From Hygrocybe punicea (lineage: Eukaryota > Basidiomycota > Agaricomycetes > Agaricales > Hygrophoraceae), in assembly GCA_963556145.1 (NCBI GenBank), contig OY744464.1, positions 6,423,508 to 6,487,507 of the forward strand: DNA of 64,000 nucleotides. The letters are read 5' to 3'. Under the pieces are notes generated by a model that had not been told where the DNA came from, did no database searches, and worked only from the letters and a program-made list of their open reading frames with translations. Position numbers and translations under genes: made by a program. Positions 54,917 to 64,000 of this stretch are shown here, piece by piece; position 1 is the first letter of the stretch, and each line of letters begins with the position of its first letter.

Positions 54917-55080
54917 ATCGGGGAATTTCCAAATCGGGAAGCGGGTTGGGTCGGGGAGGTACGAGGAAGGGGTCGAAGTCGTAAGCGGGGCTGAGCGATT
55001 AGAGTCGGGAACAAAAGAAAAACGTCATGAAAGTCAAACCCGACGGTGGGGAGGGTATGAAAAGACAAAAGAAATAAACT

Positions 55081-55097
55081 CCTCGCGGTGGGCTCCA
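55081..55097 (-). promoter_or_regulatory. primer-binding site of element 2
   Basis: On the minus strand TGGAGCCCACCGCGAGG, 2 bp from the 5' LTR, identical to that of element 1. Confidence 0.8.
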
Positions 55098-55099
55098 GT

Positions 55100-55730
55100 T
55101 GTGACGGCGAGTTCTGTTGTAGACCCGAATGGGAATCTACAGAAAGGGTGATCAGCTAAGAAGTGATCAGAGGAGTTTAGTGTCTATAGTCTAGTCAATC
55201 CAACCCGAATCCGGGGTTCCGGATCAGAGGGGAAGTGAAGGGAGTGGAGTACGAAGACTAATATGGAGACGATACGAAGCGAGGACTAAGAAATAGAACT
55301 GAAGGGGAGCGATAACCTGTATTTTCTATATGATGGGATATGATGGGATATGATCTGATGGGATATGATATGGTTGTAGTATAAGGGTACATCTTTTATA
55401 CTACTGGGAGAGATCCTGTGCTTTAGTAACTATGTACTACAACCGAAGGCTGTAACTGATAGGAGAGGAGTGGAGCGGAGTATAGGAGGAATGATGCTAT
55501 GTACTAAGTAACGGGAAATGAAGATATATCATATGTAACTATATACGTACTGATTCCGGGTCATTAGAGACATCGCATCTTGAGTATGAACGATTCCGGA
55601 GGTGGAATCCGGAGCGGAATCGACGGAGAGAACCGGAATCAGGCGGAATCGACGATATATGAATGGGAATGGACGGGGACGATGTGGGATATGAAGAGGA
55701 TTCGGGTCCAGACTGCCCGGAGCCTCTACA
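55100..55730 (-). repeat. right LTR of element 2 (5' LTR in transcription sense)
   Basis: 631 bp; see the left LTR. Confidence 0.93.
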
Positions 55731-55998
55731 TCGCACACATTGCGCACATCGGAAACATCATCGCCACTATCCAGAGCACCTCTGAGTATTTTTACTAACC
55801 TTTTGGATTGAGATTGAACCCCTCAGAATTCGTACAGCACTGTGGTAGAGTTGGTATTTGATTCTGTTCACATTACCGCAGTGCACCCTTTCACCGGATG
55901 GCTATTTTTGGCAAGTGGTTTTCAGGCTTTGACCCTACATTGCCGATTATCCAGAGCAGGCACTGCTTACGTGTATTGTCCAAGGCTGGTGCCCACGG

Positions 55999-56052
55999 TA
56001 TGTTTTTCGTCACTCATCATTGCCAGCTGCATTCTGACCATCGGATTCATAG
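55999..56052 (+). other. intron in Plavaka copy B
   Basis: GTATGT donor and TTCATAG acceptor separate GWCPR from CRARCDNLDSEPDGGR; the same intron position is present in copy A near 5415-5469. Confidence 0.65.
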
Positions 56053-56762
56053 GTGCCGAGCACGATGTGATAATCTGGACAGTGAACCTGATGGAGGGCG
56101 CTGCTCTCGTGAGCACACCGATTTACTTGTTGAATCATTAGAACTTGGGGAGTTATGGAATGAGTTTGGTGTTGTTGGCGACGTGATTGTAAGTCGTACT
56201 CACAACCCGGCGCTTCAGTTGTCCTATTCTCTTGTTGCTTTGTACTTTTTTGTTTTTTTTTTTGTTTTTTTGTTTTTTCAGTTTTATTGTCCCGCAGGGC
56301 TAGACCCTATGTCGGACACTACATGTAAGGCTATGTGTGGTTATGAAGTGAATCGTGAAAGTGTTTGACTATATACTGGCATCGGCTTGTGAATGCAGCC
56401 ACGACGGAGTAAGTCCCCCAGGGCCCCAGCATATCCTATGCTGTTTTAGTCACCTTGCCTGCGAGGGGGCCTCATGGGTGCTGTTGGTGGGTTTGGGTAC
56501 AGTTGGTCTGGACCAGATAAGTGCTCGGCTGCTGGGGCAGACATGCATGAGGGGATAAGGCCGCGGGGGGGAAGAGAGGGTTCCGAGTGGTCGTGAGTCG
56601 AGTAGTCGTGTTGCTGGTGTATGTGCATTGGTGTGGGTGTGGGTGAAGGTGGAGGTGGTGGAATGTATGCGTTTGGGACAAAGGGCGGTGGAATCTCGAC
56701 GTGTGTGAGCGGATGTGTGTATGTGTGGCTTGGTGGTAGCGCTGTATTATGGGAGTGGTTAG

Positions 56763-57905
56763 CTATGTGTGGTGTGGGAGATGAAGGTCACCAAATAATT
56801 CTTTTAGTCTGCCTGGGCGCCGCACGTATTTGATTAGTTCCGAGATTCCTTTTGGGTCGTTGAGTAGGTGGGAGATGGAATTGGCGTTCGTCCGGAGTGT
56901 GTTGATGAGCATGTGACACGGGTCACGGTAGGCTGGGCAGTCAAAGAGAAAGTGGTGGATGGTCTCTGTCACTTGTTCGCATTTGGGGCAGACGTCGGTG
57001 TCCGATCTCTTGATTCTGTATAGATATGCGTTGAGGGGGAGGTGAGCGGTGCAGATCTGTATGATGAGGCTGGTCTGAGGATGCGTTAGCTTAGTTGTTG
57101 TTTTTAGGAATTTGGTAATAGGAAAATTTGGGTCTATGCACGTGAAGCGTACATAACGTGGCGAGCGCAGCCAGTTTTTCTTCCATTGTAGAATTAGTTG
57201 TTTGTCGTATGTTGATTTCAAAGCTGAGATGTTGAGTGGTAGCGAGCATGTGCGTAGTGATGGTGGTAGGGTTCGCCGTGGGCTGTTGAGTCCTCTCACT
57301 GCCCGCTTGGCTTCAGTGTCAGCCCTTTCGTTTCCGTTGACTTTGCTGTGTCCTGATATCCAGTTGATTGAGAGAGCGAGGAGGGGGTTGGTGTCAGTGA
57401 GTCGCTGTGCCGCCTTGTGGAAAATATTTATCGTGTGTTGTCCTGATCGGGTTCTGTATGAGGTAATGGCCTGGATAGTAGATTGGCAGCCTATGTAAAG
57501 GGAGACGTTACGTAGTGTTGATTCGCGACTCAGTAGATGTAGGGCTAGGACGCCCGCTATGTTTTCTGCCTCAACGTTGTGGTGGTCCTCGCTGGGACCT
57601 AGGTGAAAGTGTAGTATCTTGGGTCGATCACGTCCCCGTCGGTAGAGGATAGCTGCCGCTCCGACTCCGCTGTCCAGAGTGGAGCCGTCGGAGTAGATCT
57701 TTATTTCGGCGTTGTCAACCTCGTGTTGCTTGATGGAGTCTTCTCTTGTTCCTGGGATGTTGGTGCGGAACAGGAGGCGTGAGTTGATGGCTGCTAGGCT
57801 AGGGAGGATGGGCTCTATGGTATTAGGGTCAATGTTGTAAAGGTGAGTGAGGGTATGTAAGGGGGATTTGTGTCTGGCGATGAGGTGCTTAGCGCATGTT
57901 CTCAA
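56763..57905 (-). pseudogene. LINE ORF2 part 3, RNase H and C-terminal zinc motif
   Basis: The frame starts within codons that overlap the end of part 2 by a few bases, so a frameshift near 57905 divides them. RNase H: EIKIYSDGSTLDSGVGAAAI (first Asp), HNVEAENIAGVLAL (Glu), SLYIGCQSTIQAI, where the usual third Asp is replaced by Gly, and INWISGHSKVNGNERADTEA (last Asp). Near the end CPKCEQVTETIHHFLFDCPA is the Cys/His motif common at the C-terminus of Tad1 and I-type elements. Loss of the third acidic residue should weaken RNase H. Confidence 0.82.
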
Positions 57906-59400
57906 TGGCTGGGGTGCATCGCTGGCAAGGACGCCATTCTGACGATCGATCTATGGCAGACTTTGTGCATCAGGAGGTCAACTGGGAGGATTCCAGCGTG
58001 GAGTTCGAGCAGGTCGTTCGGGGCTGTCCTTAGAGCTCCCGTGATGGGGATTAGTGCGGTGCGTTGTAGTCTAGTTAGTTCGCGCATCGCCCTTACTGAT
58101 CCTCTTCTGTGGTTACTGTCGGCTGGTTTGTGTGTCGGGGTGTACCAGACGTTGGCGGCGTAGGTCATCTTTGGTATCGCCACTGCTGTGTAGAGCCGTC
58201 GCATTAGGTTCTTGGGTATTCCCGATTTTGGGCGAGCTAGTCTGCGGAATAGGTGGATCCATTTGGTGGTCCTGGCGATCGTGTTCTCTCTTTGCTCGTG
58301 CCATTGTAAGTGTTGGTCCATGATGATTCCTAGGAAGTAGTGCAACTTGGTGGGCATGATGGTGGTGTTGTTTAGGACTAGGGGGGGTCTGTCCATGTTG
58401 TTGCGCTGTGTGAAGTTTATTAGGGCAAATTTGGTAGTCTCGAATTTGGAGTTGTGGTTCTTCGACCAGTCATAGGCTCCCTCATGCTTGGTCATGAGGT
58501 TCTTGATACGGTCGTTGGTTTCAGCGAAGTTTATACCCTTGACGTATATGGCTGCATCATCTATGAAGGCCACGGCTAATTCTTTTCGGCCTGTTGGTAT
58601 TTCAAGGAGGTCAGCATTGTAGAAGAGATATACGATCATGGAGATGGGGTCGCCCTGTCCTATGCCATTTTCCAGATGGATCAGGTCCGAAGTGAAATCA
58701 TCGAAGGTGAGCCATGTGGTTCTGTTGTTCAGTAGGTTGCCGACGAATAGGACTAGGGGTTCGGGTACCCTTCATTTCCGCATGTTGTGAAGTAACCGGT
58801 CAGTGACAGTGTTTGGGAAGGCACCTTCGATGTCTAAGAATAGTATGGCTGTGACTCGTTTGTTTCGCCAAGCGTGCTTTATGCACATGGAGTCTGTGGT
58901 GGTGTGTCCTGGTCGTCCTCCGAAGTGATGTGGGGGGAGGAGCTGGTGCACGTCTGCCATGTGGGTGATAGTCTCTGAGATAATGGATGTTAGTAGCTTT
59001 GGGAGGGTGTTTAGTAGAACTATGGGGTGGTAGGCCTTAGGTATATCATATCTTGGCTTGTCCGGTTTTTGGAGGGCGCATGTGGTGGAAAGTTTCCAGG
59101 GGTCGTAGTAGATGTTGAGCATCAGTATGGCGTTGAAGATGGCGTGGATGTGGTCGATTATGAGTTCCGAGGACTCCTTGAGTATGAGGTTCGGTATTCC
59201 ATCAGGGCCGGGGGCTTTGTGGGGATGGATCTTAGCGATGTGCTTGGTGATGACGTCTTTGGGAATGATCACTGTATAGGGCACGCGTGCTGGGTATATG
59301 AAGTCTGGGGGGACCGTGGAGTGATCGGGTGGGGGCGGGAAGAAGAATTTAGCTATAGCTAGACTTTTGGCATCGTTTGAGGTAGTGTAAGTTTTGTTGC
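57902..59400 (-). pseudogene. LINE ORF2 part 2, reverse transcriptase, one stop codon
   Basis: RT blocks on the minus strand: HKAPGPDGIPNLILK (about 59215), YHPIVLLNTLPKLL, HHFGGRPGHTTTDSM, AILFLDIEGAFPNTV (catalytic Asp, about 58820) and, beyond TGA at 58772-58774, GIGQGDPISM and the catalytic box AVAFIDDAAIYV (58560). FIDD stands where YADD or FADD is usual. The stop follows MRK and the same frame goes on, consistent with CGA to TGA. The C-terminal thumb-like part ends at 57902 where the frame shifts. Confidence 0.85.
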
Positions 59401-59844
59401 CATCTGGGTGAGTGATTTTTAGAGTGGGGATGGAGGTTTTAACCCCGTCCCCTCTTGGGTTGTCACTGATGGGGTTGGAGGCGCATTTGTGGATTGACCA
59501 TATGTCGTGGTCGCTCGCTTCGTCTAGGAAGGCGGACCAGTGTCTTTCCTTTGCCTTGAGTATTTCATCGCCGTAGTGGTTGCATGCTGCCCTGTGTTCG
59601 TTGTGACTGGGGTGAGTGGCGTCCGTGCGATGACAGTGTGAAAGGCAACTTAGCCTGTTTTTTGTTCACTTCAATTTGTTTAGTTGAGGAGTCCACCATC
59701 GTTTGGAGTGTGGACACGGGGCAGAGAGGGGGACCACTGCGTCAATCGTGGATTGTAGTGTGCAGGTTAGCGTGATAATGGTTTCGTTGAGTTGTCGTTG
59801 AGATAGTATAGGTGTTGGGGGTGGTAGTTGTTTCAGCTGGGTAT

Positions 59845-60672
59845 CTAGGTGGGCTCGGAAGGCATCCCAGTCAACGTTACGGAAGTTTTGCGAGGGATTT
59901 CCGGGTCGTATTCTGGTTGAGAATGCGATTGAGGTTTGTATCGGGAGGTGGTCGGTGCCAGTTGGGCGTTGGTCTGGTTTGGTGTCGCAAGTTTGGATGA
60001 GGTCGAGGGTCTGGCCGTACAGAATACGTTATCGGTTCTTGTCCAGTTTTTCATCACCATGGATTCTAGAGTGGGGATGTCTTTGGGAGCCATGACCATG
60101 TTGCAGTCTGCCGTTGCTTCTATTAGTTTGGTTGCCTGCGCTAGGGCATTGGTGGTAAAGAGGTGGTGATTGCGTTCTTCGTCCCAAAGGGGATGGTGTC
60201 TGTTGAAGTCGCCACACCAGAGCATGTGGTCGGTTTCTAGTGAGTATAGGTCTGCTTCGTTGCTTTGGGCGTAGTTTTGGAGGACGTTTAGAGAGTCGGA
60301 GTGGTGGCAGTTGTTATAGATGTTGAAGATAGAAAAGTTGTCTGTGGGGCTTTTTATCCTGATGGCGGTGAGGTCATTAGAGCCGTGTATCTTGATTTGC
60401 TCCCAATTGTTAGTGTCGAGCTTGGAGTTTACTAGGATGACTGAGCGGACTGTAGAATTGGATGTGAAGCGGTCAGAGGGGTAGACTACCCTCCAATTGT
60501 GTGTTGCTTTAGTGTTACCGTAGAAGTCGAAATAGGGTTCCTGTAGTAAGAGGACGTCGCAGTTAGTGTGAATTAGTGAGTTAATAAGATCCCAGTGTGC
60601 TTTGGCGGATTTGTTGAGATTGATTTGCCATATGTTTAATTGCGTCGGCTGGAGGTTCGGTTGTTCGGGCAT
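59845..60672 (-). pseudogene. LINE ORF2 part 1, AP-like endonuclease, frameshifted at its end
   Basis: ATG at 60672 (MPEQPNLQPTQLNIWQINLN). Endonuclease motifs: NLNKSAKAHW, DVLLLQEPYF (catalytic Glu), LTAIRIKSP and MLWCGDFNRHHPLWDEE. After TDNVFCT (about 60028) the frame is wrong, and the expected continuation (CDTKPDQRPTGTDHLPIQTS) is in the next phase, so one base was gained or lost there. The conserved Asp-His of TDH is in that shifted part. The endonuclease nicks target DNA for target-primed reverse transcription. Confidence 0.82.
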
Positions 60673-60856
60673 TGGTCAATGGCACTGGAGCGGGGATACT
60701 GCCGGACGTGCTAGCGATTGCAAGGGGGGGGTGGGAGGTGATAGGTGGCGGAGGCTCGTCGCCCCAACCAGTGGGCATTGGGATGCGGGTGGTGTGGCGG
60801 GGGGTTTGTTTTTCGAATGATATGGTTGTTTGCCTTGTTTGTCTGTTGGTTGACGG

Positions 60857-62518
60857 TCAATTGCGGGGAGGAAGGGGTATAGGTTGGTCGAATATTGAGC
60901 GAGGTGGGGAGTAGTGCCGAGATGCGGGAGATAGTGGCGGGAGCGGGTATGAGGATCGCTGTCTCTCTGTCGTCTTGGGTTGGTGGTGCAAGGGGTGATG
61001 ACTGTCAGTGTGGGTGTGAGCTGCGTCTTTACCGGGGTATTGGGACTGAGTCCAGGGTTCTGCTGTGGGATAGTAGGGGAGTAGATTCTCGGGGTTGCGT
61101 GTGTCTATGTCTTTGCACTTCTGGGCGAAAGTGGGGCAGTTGCGATCCCAGCTGGTGTGTCCGTGTCGTCTGCAGGGGGTACAGAAGGGTTGGTTGGGGT
61201 TGTCGCACGATGGGGTTCTGTGCTGGCCGCCACAAGTTCTGCAGATGTCATTGTCTGCTGGGCAGTGGGCTGTGGTATGATTCCATTGGTGGCAGCGTAA
61301 GCAGCGTATGGGTTCCTTCTTGCATTTGCTGGTGTTTATCCTTTTGTGGCATATAAAGAAGCCCTTAGCGAGGATCTGATTGGCGGTCTCAGGGTTGCTG
61401 AACAAAAATATCGCATGGCCACAGGTTTGGTTGGGCGAGCGGCGATCCTTGGGTTTAATCCAAATGGCTCGCGCGATAGAGTTTTCTGGGAGGTCGTTGA
61501 CCTCTTCGATTTCTCTGATGTGGGTGGATGAGTCTGGGTCGAAGGAAAGTGGGATGAAGTAAGCGATGGCAGGGTAGGTACGGCGCTTGACAGCTGCTCC
61601 GTGTCCGAACTCTTTTAGGAAGGTGGTTAGATGTGCTTTGTCATCATGGATCCATTGGGTGGTCATAATCATGTTGGCCTCTAGTAGTATGCCTCCGTTG
61701 CGTAGTCTCGTTACTCCTAGGAATTTGGAGCTTGGTGGGGGATTGGTGGCTTTGAGTGCCGAGTTAGCTTTTTCAGTAATTCTCGCTAGACTGATGTCTA
61801 GTGCTTTCTTTGTTTCCGGGGAGTCCGTGACGTCGAGGAGAAGTTGGCGGGCGCGTAGTTGTTCCTTTGCCGTGATGCGGGGGTCTCTGGTGTTGGTTGT
61901 GGGGGGTCTTGTGTTTTGGTTGAGTACTGCATCTTTGTACATGGAGGTTGTTGTTTCGAAGGTGGTGGAGGTTTTGGCTAGGTGTGCCGCAGTCTGCTGG
62001 AGTTGGGTATTGGTGTTTGAGAAGATGGTTTCTATGCGCTCCGCTAATTGGGTAGAGATGCTTTCGATGATGGGTTCGATTGCGTGGTCTATGTTCTCTT
62101 GGATTGTGTTGGTTTGCCGTTTGAGCTCGTTAGTGACTGTGTCGGCCAGGGTATTGATTTTGGTGCTGAAGTCTAGCGAGTTGAGTAAGATTGCTATGGA
62201 TCGTACGATGTTGGCAACGGAAGCGATCGTATTGTTGTTGTCGTCCGTGGTGAATATCTGTGTTAATATGCCGGAGAGGGCAGGGATATCGAGATCTGGG
62301 TTGGGGGGTAGGAGGGACTTAGCTATGAGGAATTCTAGCACCTGTTGTGTCAATTCTGGTTCCAATTCTTGTTCTAGGTCAGTTTCTGCCTGTCGACTAG
62401 TGGTGAGTCGTGAGGCTCTAGTTTCGGGTGGGGTCGAGGTTGTGGCTTGGGTCTGCCTGGTGTGTTTGCTTTTGGGACCTTCGTTGGTGGTTGCCCATTG
62501 CCGCAAGTTCATACTCAT
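60857..62518 (-). CDS. LINE ORF1, Gag-like protein with zinc knuckles
   Basis: A 553-residue frame starting at ATG 62518. The first 250 residues are helical and polar (coiled-coil-like around IDHAIEPIIESISTQLAERI), followed by a domain with RLRNGGILLEANMIMTTQWI, which resembles the RNA-binding part of LINE ORF1 proteins. Three Cys/His clusters follow: CLRCHQWNHTTAHC, CRTCGGQHRTPSC and CTPCRRHGHTSWDRNC. The Pro-rich tail ends at 60857. It should coat the LINE RNA. The frame is open throughout, so this ORF looks intact although ORF2 is not. Confidence 0.85.
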   Translation of the reverse strand: MSMNLRQWATTNEGPKSKHTRQTQATTSTPPETRASRLTTSRQAETDLEQELEPELTQQVLEFLIAKSLLPPNPDLDIPALSGILTQIFTTDDNNNTIASVANIVRSIAILLNSLDFSTKINTLADTVTNELKRQTNTIQENIDHAIEPIIESISTQLAERIETIFSNTNTQLQQTAAHLAKTSTTFETTTSMYKDAVLNQNTRPPTTNTRDPRITAKEQLRARQLLLDVTDSPETKKALDISLARITEKANSALKATNPPPSSKFLGVTRLRNGGILLEANMIMTTQWIHDDKAHLTTFLKEFGHGAAVKRRTYPAIAYFIPLSFDPDSSTHIREIEEVNDLPENSIARAIWIKPKDRRSPNQTCGHAIFLFSNPETANQILAKGFFICHKRINTSKCKKEPIRCLRCHQWNHTTAHCPADNDICRTCGGQHRTPSCDNPNQPFCTPCRRHGHTSWDRNCPTFAQKCKDIDTRNPENLLPYYPTAEPWTQSQYPGKDAAHTHTDSHHPLHHQPKTTERQRSSYPLPPLSPASRHYSPPRSIFDQPIPLPPRN

Positions 62519-64000
62519 TTTGTGGTATTTGTTTTATGTGTGACTTGGAAAGATTTTTGGGTGATAAGGGGGGTTAGTATGTGTGGAAATAGGCCTATAG
62601 CCCAGTCTACAAGGAGCTCCTTTTTTCGGGGTCCCTGTGGGGGTGCCACGCGGTTATGGATCAAGAACCGTCCATTGCTTTGTACTAATATACCATTATT
62701 GATTGATGGTCAGCCGTTTACAAATGACTTTCCATGAGCTGATATTCATGAACTCATCGCACCTGACCTTCTCCACCAAGTGATCAAAGGTACATTTAAG
62801 GATCACCTGGTTATCTGGGTGGAAGAATACCCGGTTCACACCCATGGCCCAGCGTGCGCCAATGAAATTCTGGATGATATTGATCATCGGTATGTTTGCT
62901 AGCTCTTTCGTGTTCATGCATCTCACATATTTGCAAATTAGCATTGCCGCTGTTGCTCCATTTACAGGTTTACGGTGGTTCCCTCAAGGCCGGGGGTTCA
63001 AGCAATGGACCGGGGATGATTCCAAAGCGTTAATCAAGGTTGGTCGGCAATGCTGCAAATCTATTAATTGGCTGATTCGTCTAGGTGTACCTGCCTGCAA
63101 TTGAAGGACATGTTCCCCAAGATATGGTTCGCACTTTCAGTGCCTTTTTGGACTTCTGCTACATTGCTCGACGTAATGTTCACACTCAAGAGACCCTTTG
63201 GCAGTTGGATGATGCCCTTGAACGGTTTCATCAATATCGTTCCGTCTTCCAGGCCACCGGCGTTCGGCCTGCAGAATTTTCCCTGCCCCGACAACATTCT
63301 CTTATCCACTATCGCACTCTTATCCAGATGTTCGGGGCACCAAACAGCCTCTGTTCGTCAATCACGGAATCGAAGCACATCAAGGCTGTCAAAGAGCCAC
63401 GGCGATGGTCAAGTCGTTATGAAGTGCTTGGCCAGATGCTCTTGACGAACCAGCGGCTTGACAAAGTTGCGGCTGCTCGTACTGATTTCACAAGTCGGGG
63501 AATGTTAAATGGTACATGTCTTTCTGTGGCAATCCTTGCAGTTGGTAAGCATACTGTCTTGTTCATGCAATCATTATACTGAACAACCCATCCAGACCAG
63601 GATAACGGTCTCGACCATGGCAATGGTCACCCTGCCAACATTGGCCCCAACAACCACAGCAATGACATCGACGATGATGATGATGACGACGATGATGGGG
63701 CTATTGCTGGGCCGACAGATTTTGCACAGGTAGACCTTGCTAGAACTGTGTACAAACAGTACCATGTGGAAGAACTCGCGACCAAACTCAATCTACCATA
63801 CCTCCACAAACTTATCTGAAAGTTTCTTTACGACCAACTCCATCTCAATGGCCCTCTCACCTCATCGGATGTTCCACTCTCAGCCTGCCCCTCATTTGAG
63901 GGGAAGGTTTCTGTTTACCTCTCAGCTGTCGCAACCTATTACGCACCCAGTGATCCTAGTGGGATTGGCGGTATGCATCATGAACGCATTCGTGCAGCCC

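Larger units (their letters stand above)
50696..55730 (-). mobile_element. LTR retrotransposon 2, Gag only, with an antisense gene
   Basis: Two 631-bp LTRs with only two differences that I can find (T51270/C55674 and G51310/T55714). TCGC stands on both sides (50692-50695, 55731-55734). The PBS lies beside the right LTR on the minus strand, so the element is transcribed right to left; Gag is on that strand. No protease, RT or integrase is present. A spliced gene lies on the opposite strand. PBS, LTR start (TGTAGAGG) and 4-bp duplication are shared with element 1. Confidence 0.92.
50021..55897. mobile_element. unclassified insert in Plavaka B, carrying LTR element 2
   Basis: Plavaka coding sequence breaks after TGTCCG (50015-50020) and resumes GATGGC (55898), and CCG is present on both sides, a possible 3-bp duplication. 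Without the LTR element the insert is about 840 bp: an AT-richer left part (50021-50695) and a 160-bp right part (55735-55894), with CACATCG and CGCACA words. No gene and no clear long inverted repeat. Confidence 0.5.
56247..62674 (-). mobile_element. Tad1-like LINE, full length, slightly decayed
   Basis: About 6.43 kb on the minus strand, with a T-rich tail (56247-56279 on plus, interrupted by G) at its 3' end and the 12-bp duplication TTGCTTTGTACT on both sides (56235-56246, 62675-62686). ORF1 has zinc knuckles; ORF2 has endonuclease, reverse transcriptase, RNase H and a C-terminal Cys/His motif. It lies in an intron of Plavaka copy B. The 5' end begins GGACGGTTCTTGATCC. Confidence 0.93.
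48532..64000 (+). pseudogene. Plavaka-type transposase, copy B, split by nested insertions, continues past the window
   Basis: ATG at 48532; the first exon (48532-49018) has a complete C2H2 finger (CIFVGCRQWFQNQAGLPNH and a second His four residues later) and an acidic, Pro-rich linker. Exon 2 from 49073 starts GRPCDEHGNYLPPDTPPPPR; two bases are missing near 49165 compared with copy A, which shifts the frame. Core blocks follow: GDWAWKQA, DIIANDPTTHGAMFIPIILG (49641 on), SDKTTVSVGTGNNEYYPLYA. The gene is broken at 50020, resumes at 55898 with an in-frame TGA, splices at 55999-56052, is broken again in the next intron by the LINE, and resumes at about 62706. The part from 63085 is well kept (LPAIEGHVPQDMVRTFSAFL, then FGAPNSLCSSITESKHIKAV) and the window ends in the IGGMHHERIRA block. 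Confidence 0.85.

Noticed and set aside
61587..62543. 318-codon plus-strand frame over LINE ORF1
   Set aside because: It is the shadow of ORF1, which has zinc knuckles and the expected position.

Overview
The window looks like repeat-dominated chromosomal DNA of a filamentous basidiomycete, most likely an Agaricomycete. The basis is the set of element families: Plavaka-type transposases, a fungal Gag-like LTR retroelement, a tyrosine-recombinase retrotransposon with split direct repeats and a Tad1-like LINE. DUF6533-like membrane-protein genes and very short GT-AG introns with CTAAC-like branch points point the same way. I see no rRNA, tRNA, CRISPR or bacterial-style operon. Almost every recognisable gene is a transposon gene or a broken host gene.

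Layout, left part (1-20 kb). A Tc1/mariner-like transposase pseudogene runs off the left edge. Next is Plavaka locus A: an accessory gene on the minus strand (1.3-3.7 kb) facing away from a zinc-finger Plavaka transposase on the plus strand (3.9-7.3 kb). A large Ser-rich gene follows, recognisable in three pieces (7.4-9.26, 10.15-12.19 and 17.74-19.04 kb). It is cut by a solo LTR and by a complete LTR element with almost identical LTRs. At 19.03-19.29 kb it gives way to a transposon-like terminus whose end motif recurs beside Plavaka locus B.

Middle part (20-45 kb). Three DUF6533-type paralogues sit at 20.2-21.7 (minus), 29.7-31.3 (plus) and 40.3-41.8 kb (minus). A well-preserved Ngaro/PAT-like retrotransposon lies between the first two (22.09-27.78 kb), with Gag-like, zinc-knuckle, RT/RNase H and tyrosine-recombinase reading frames. 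A clathrin heavy-chain gene relic lies at 28.6-28.9 kb. The region 31-40 kb has no convincing gene. It holds tandem repeats, purine and pyrimidine tracts and a set of small inverted-repeat elements with clear target-site duplications: hAT-like with 8 bp, CACTA-like with 3 bp, and several with TA.

Right part (45-64 kb). Plavaka locus B repeats the layout of locus A: accessory gene on minus (45.3-48.4 kb), transposase on plus (48.5 kb to the right edge). It has been split by a solo LTR in the accessory gene, by a small DNA insert that itself contains an LTR element, and by a 6.4-kb LINE sitting in an intron with a 12-bp target duplication. The LTR element carries Gag on one strand and an apparently intact three-exon gene on the other.

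The pieces act as a nested record of insertions rather than a pathway. Several stop codons fit CGA-to-TGA change, so CpG decay (methylation or a RIP-like process) has probably shaped the region. The most unusual features are the repeated pairing of Plavaka with a divergent accessory gene, the possible capture of the Ser-rich gene by locus A, the antisense spliced gene in the Gag-only LTR element, and two TIR elements that share one TA target site.
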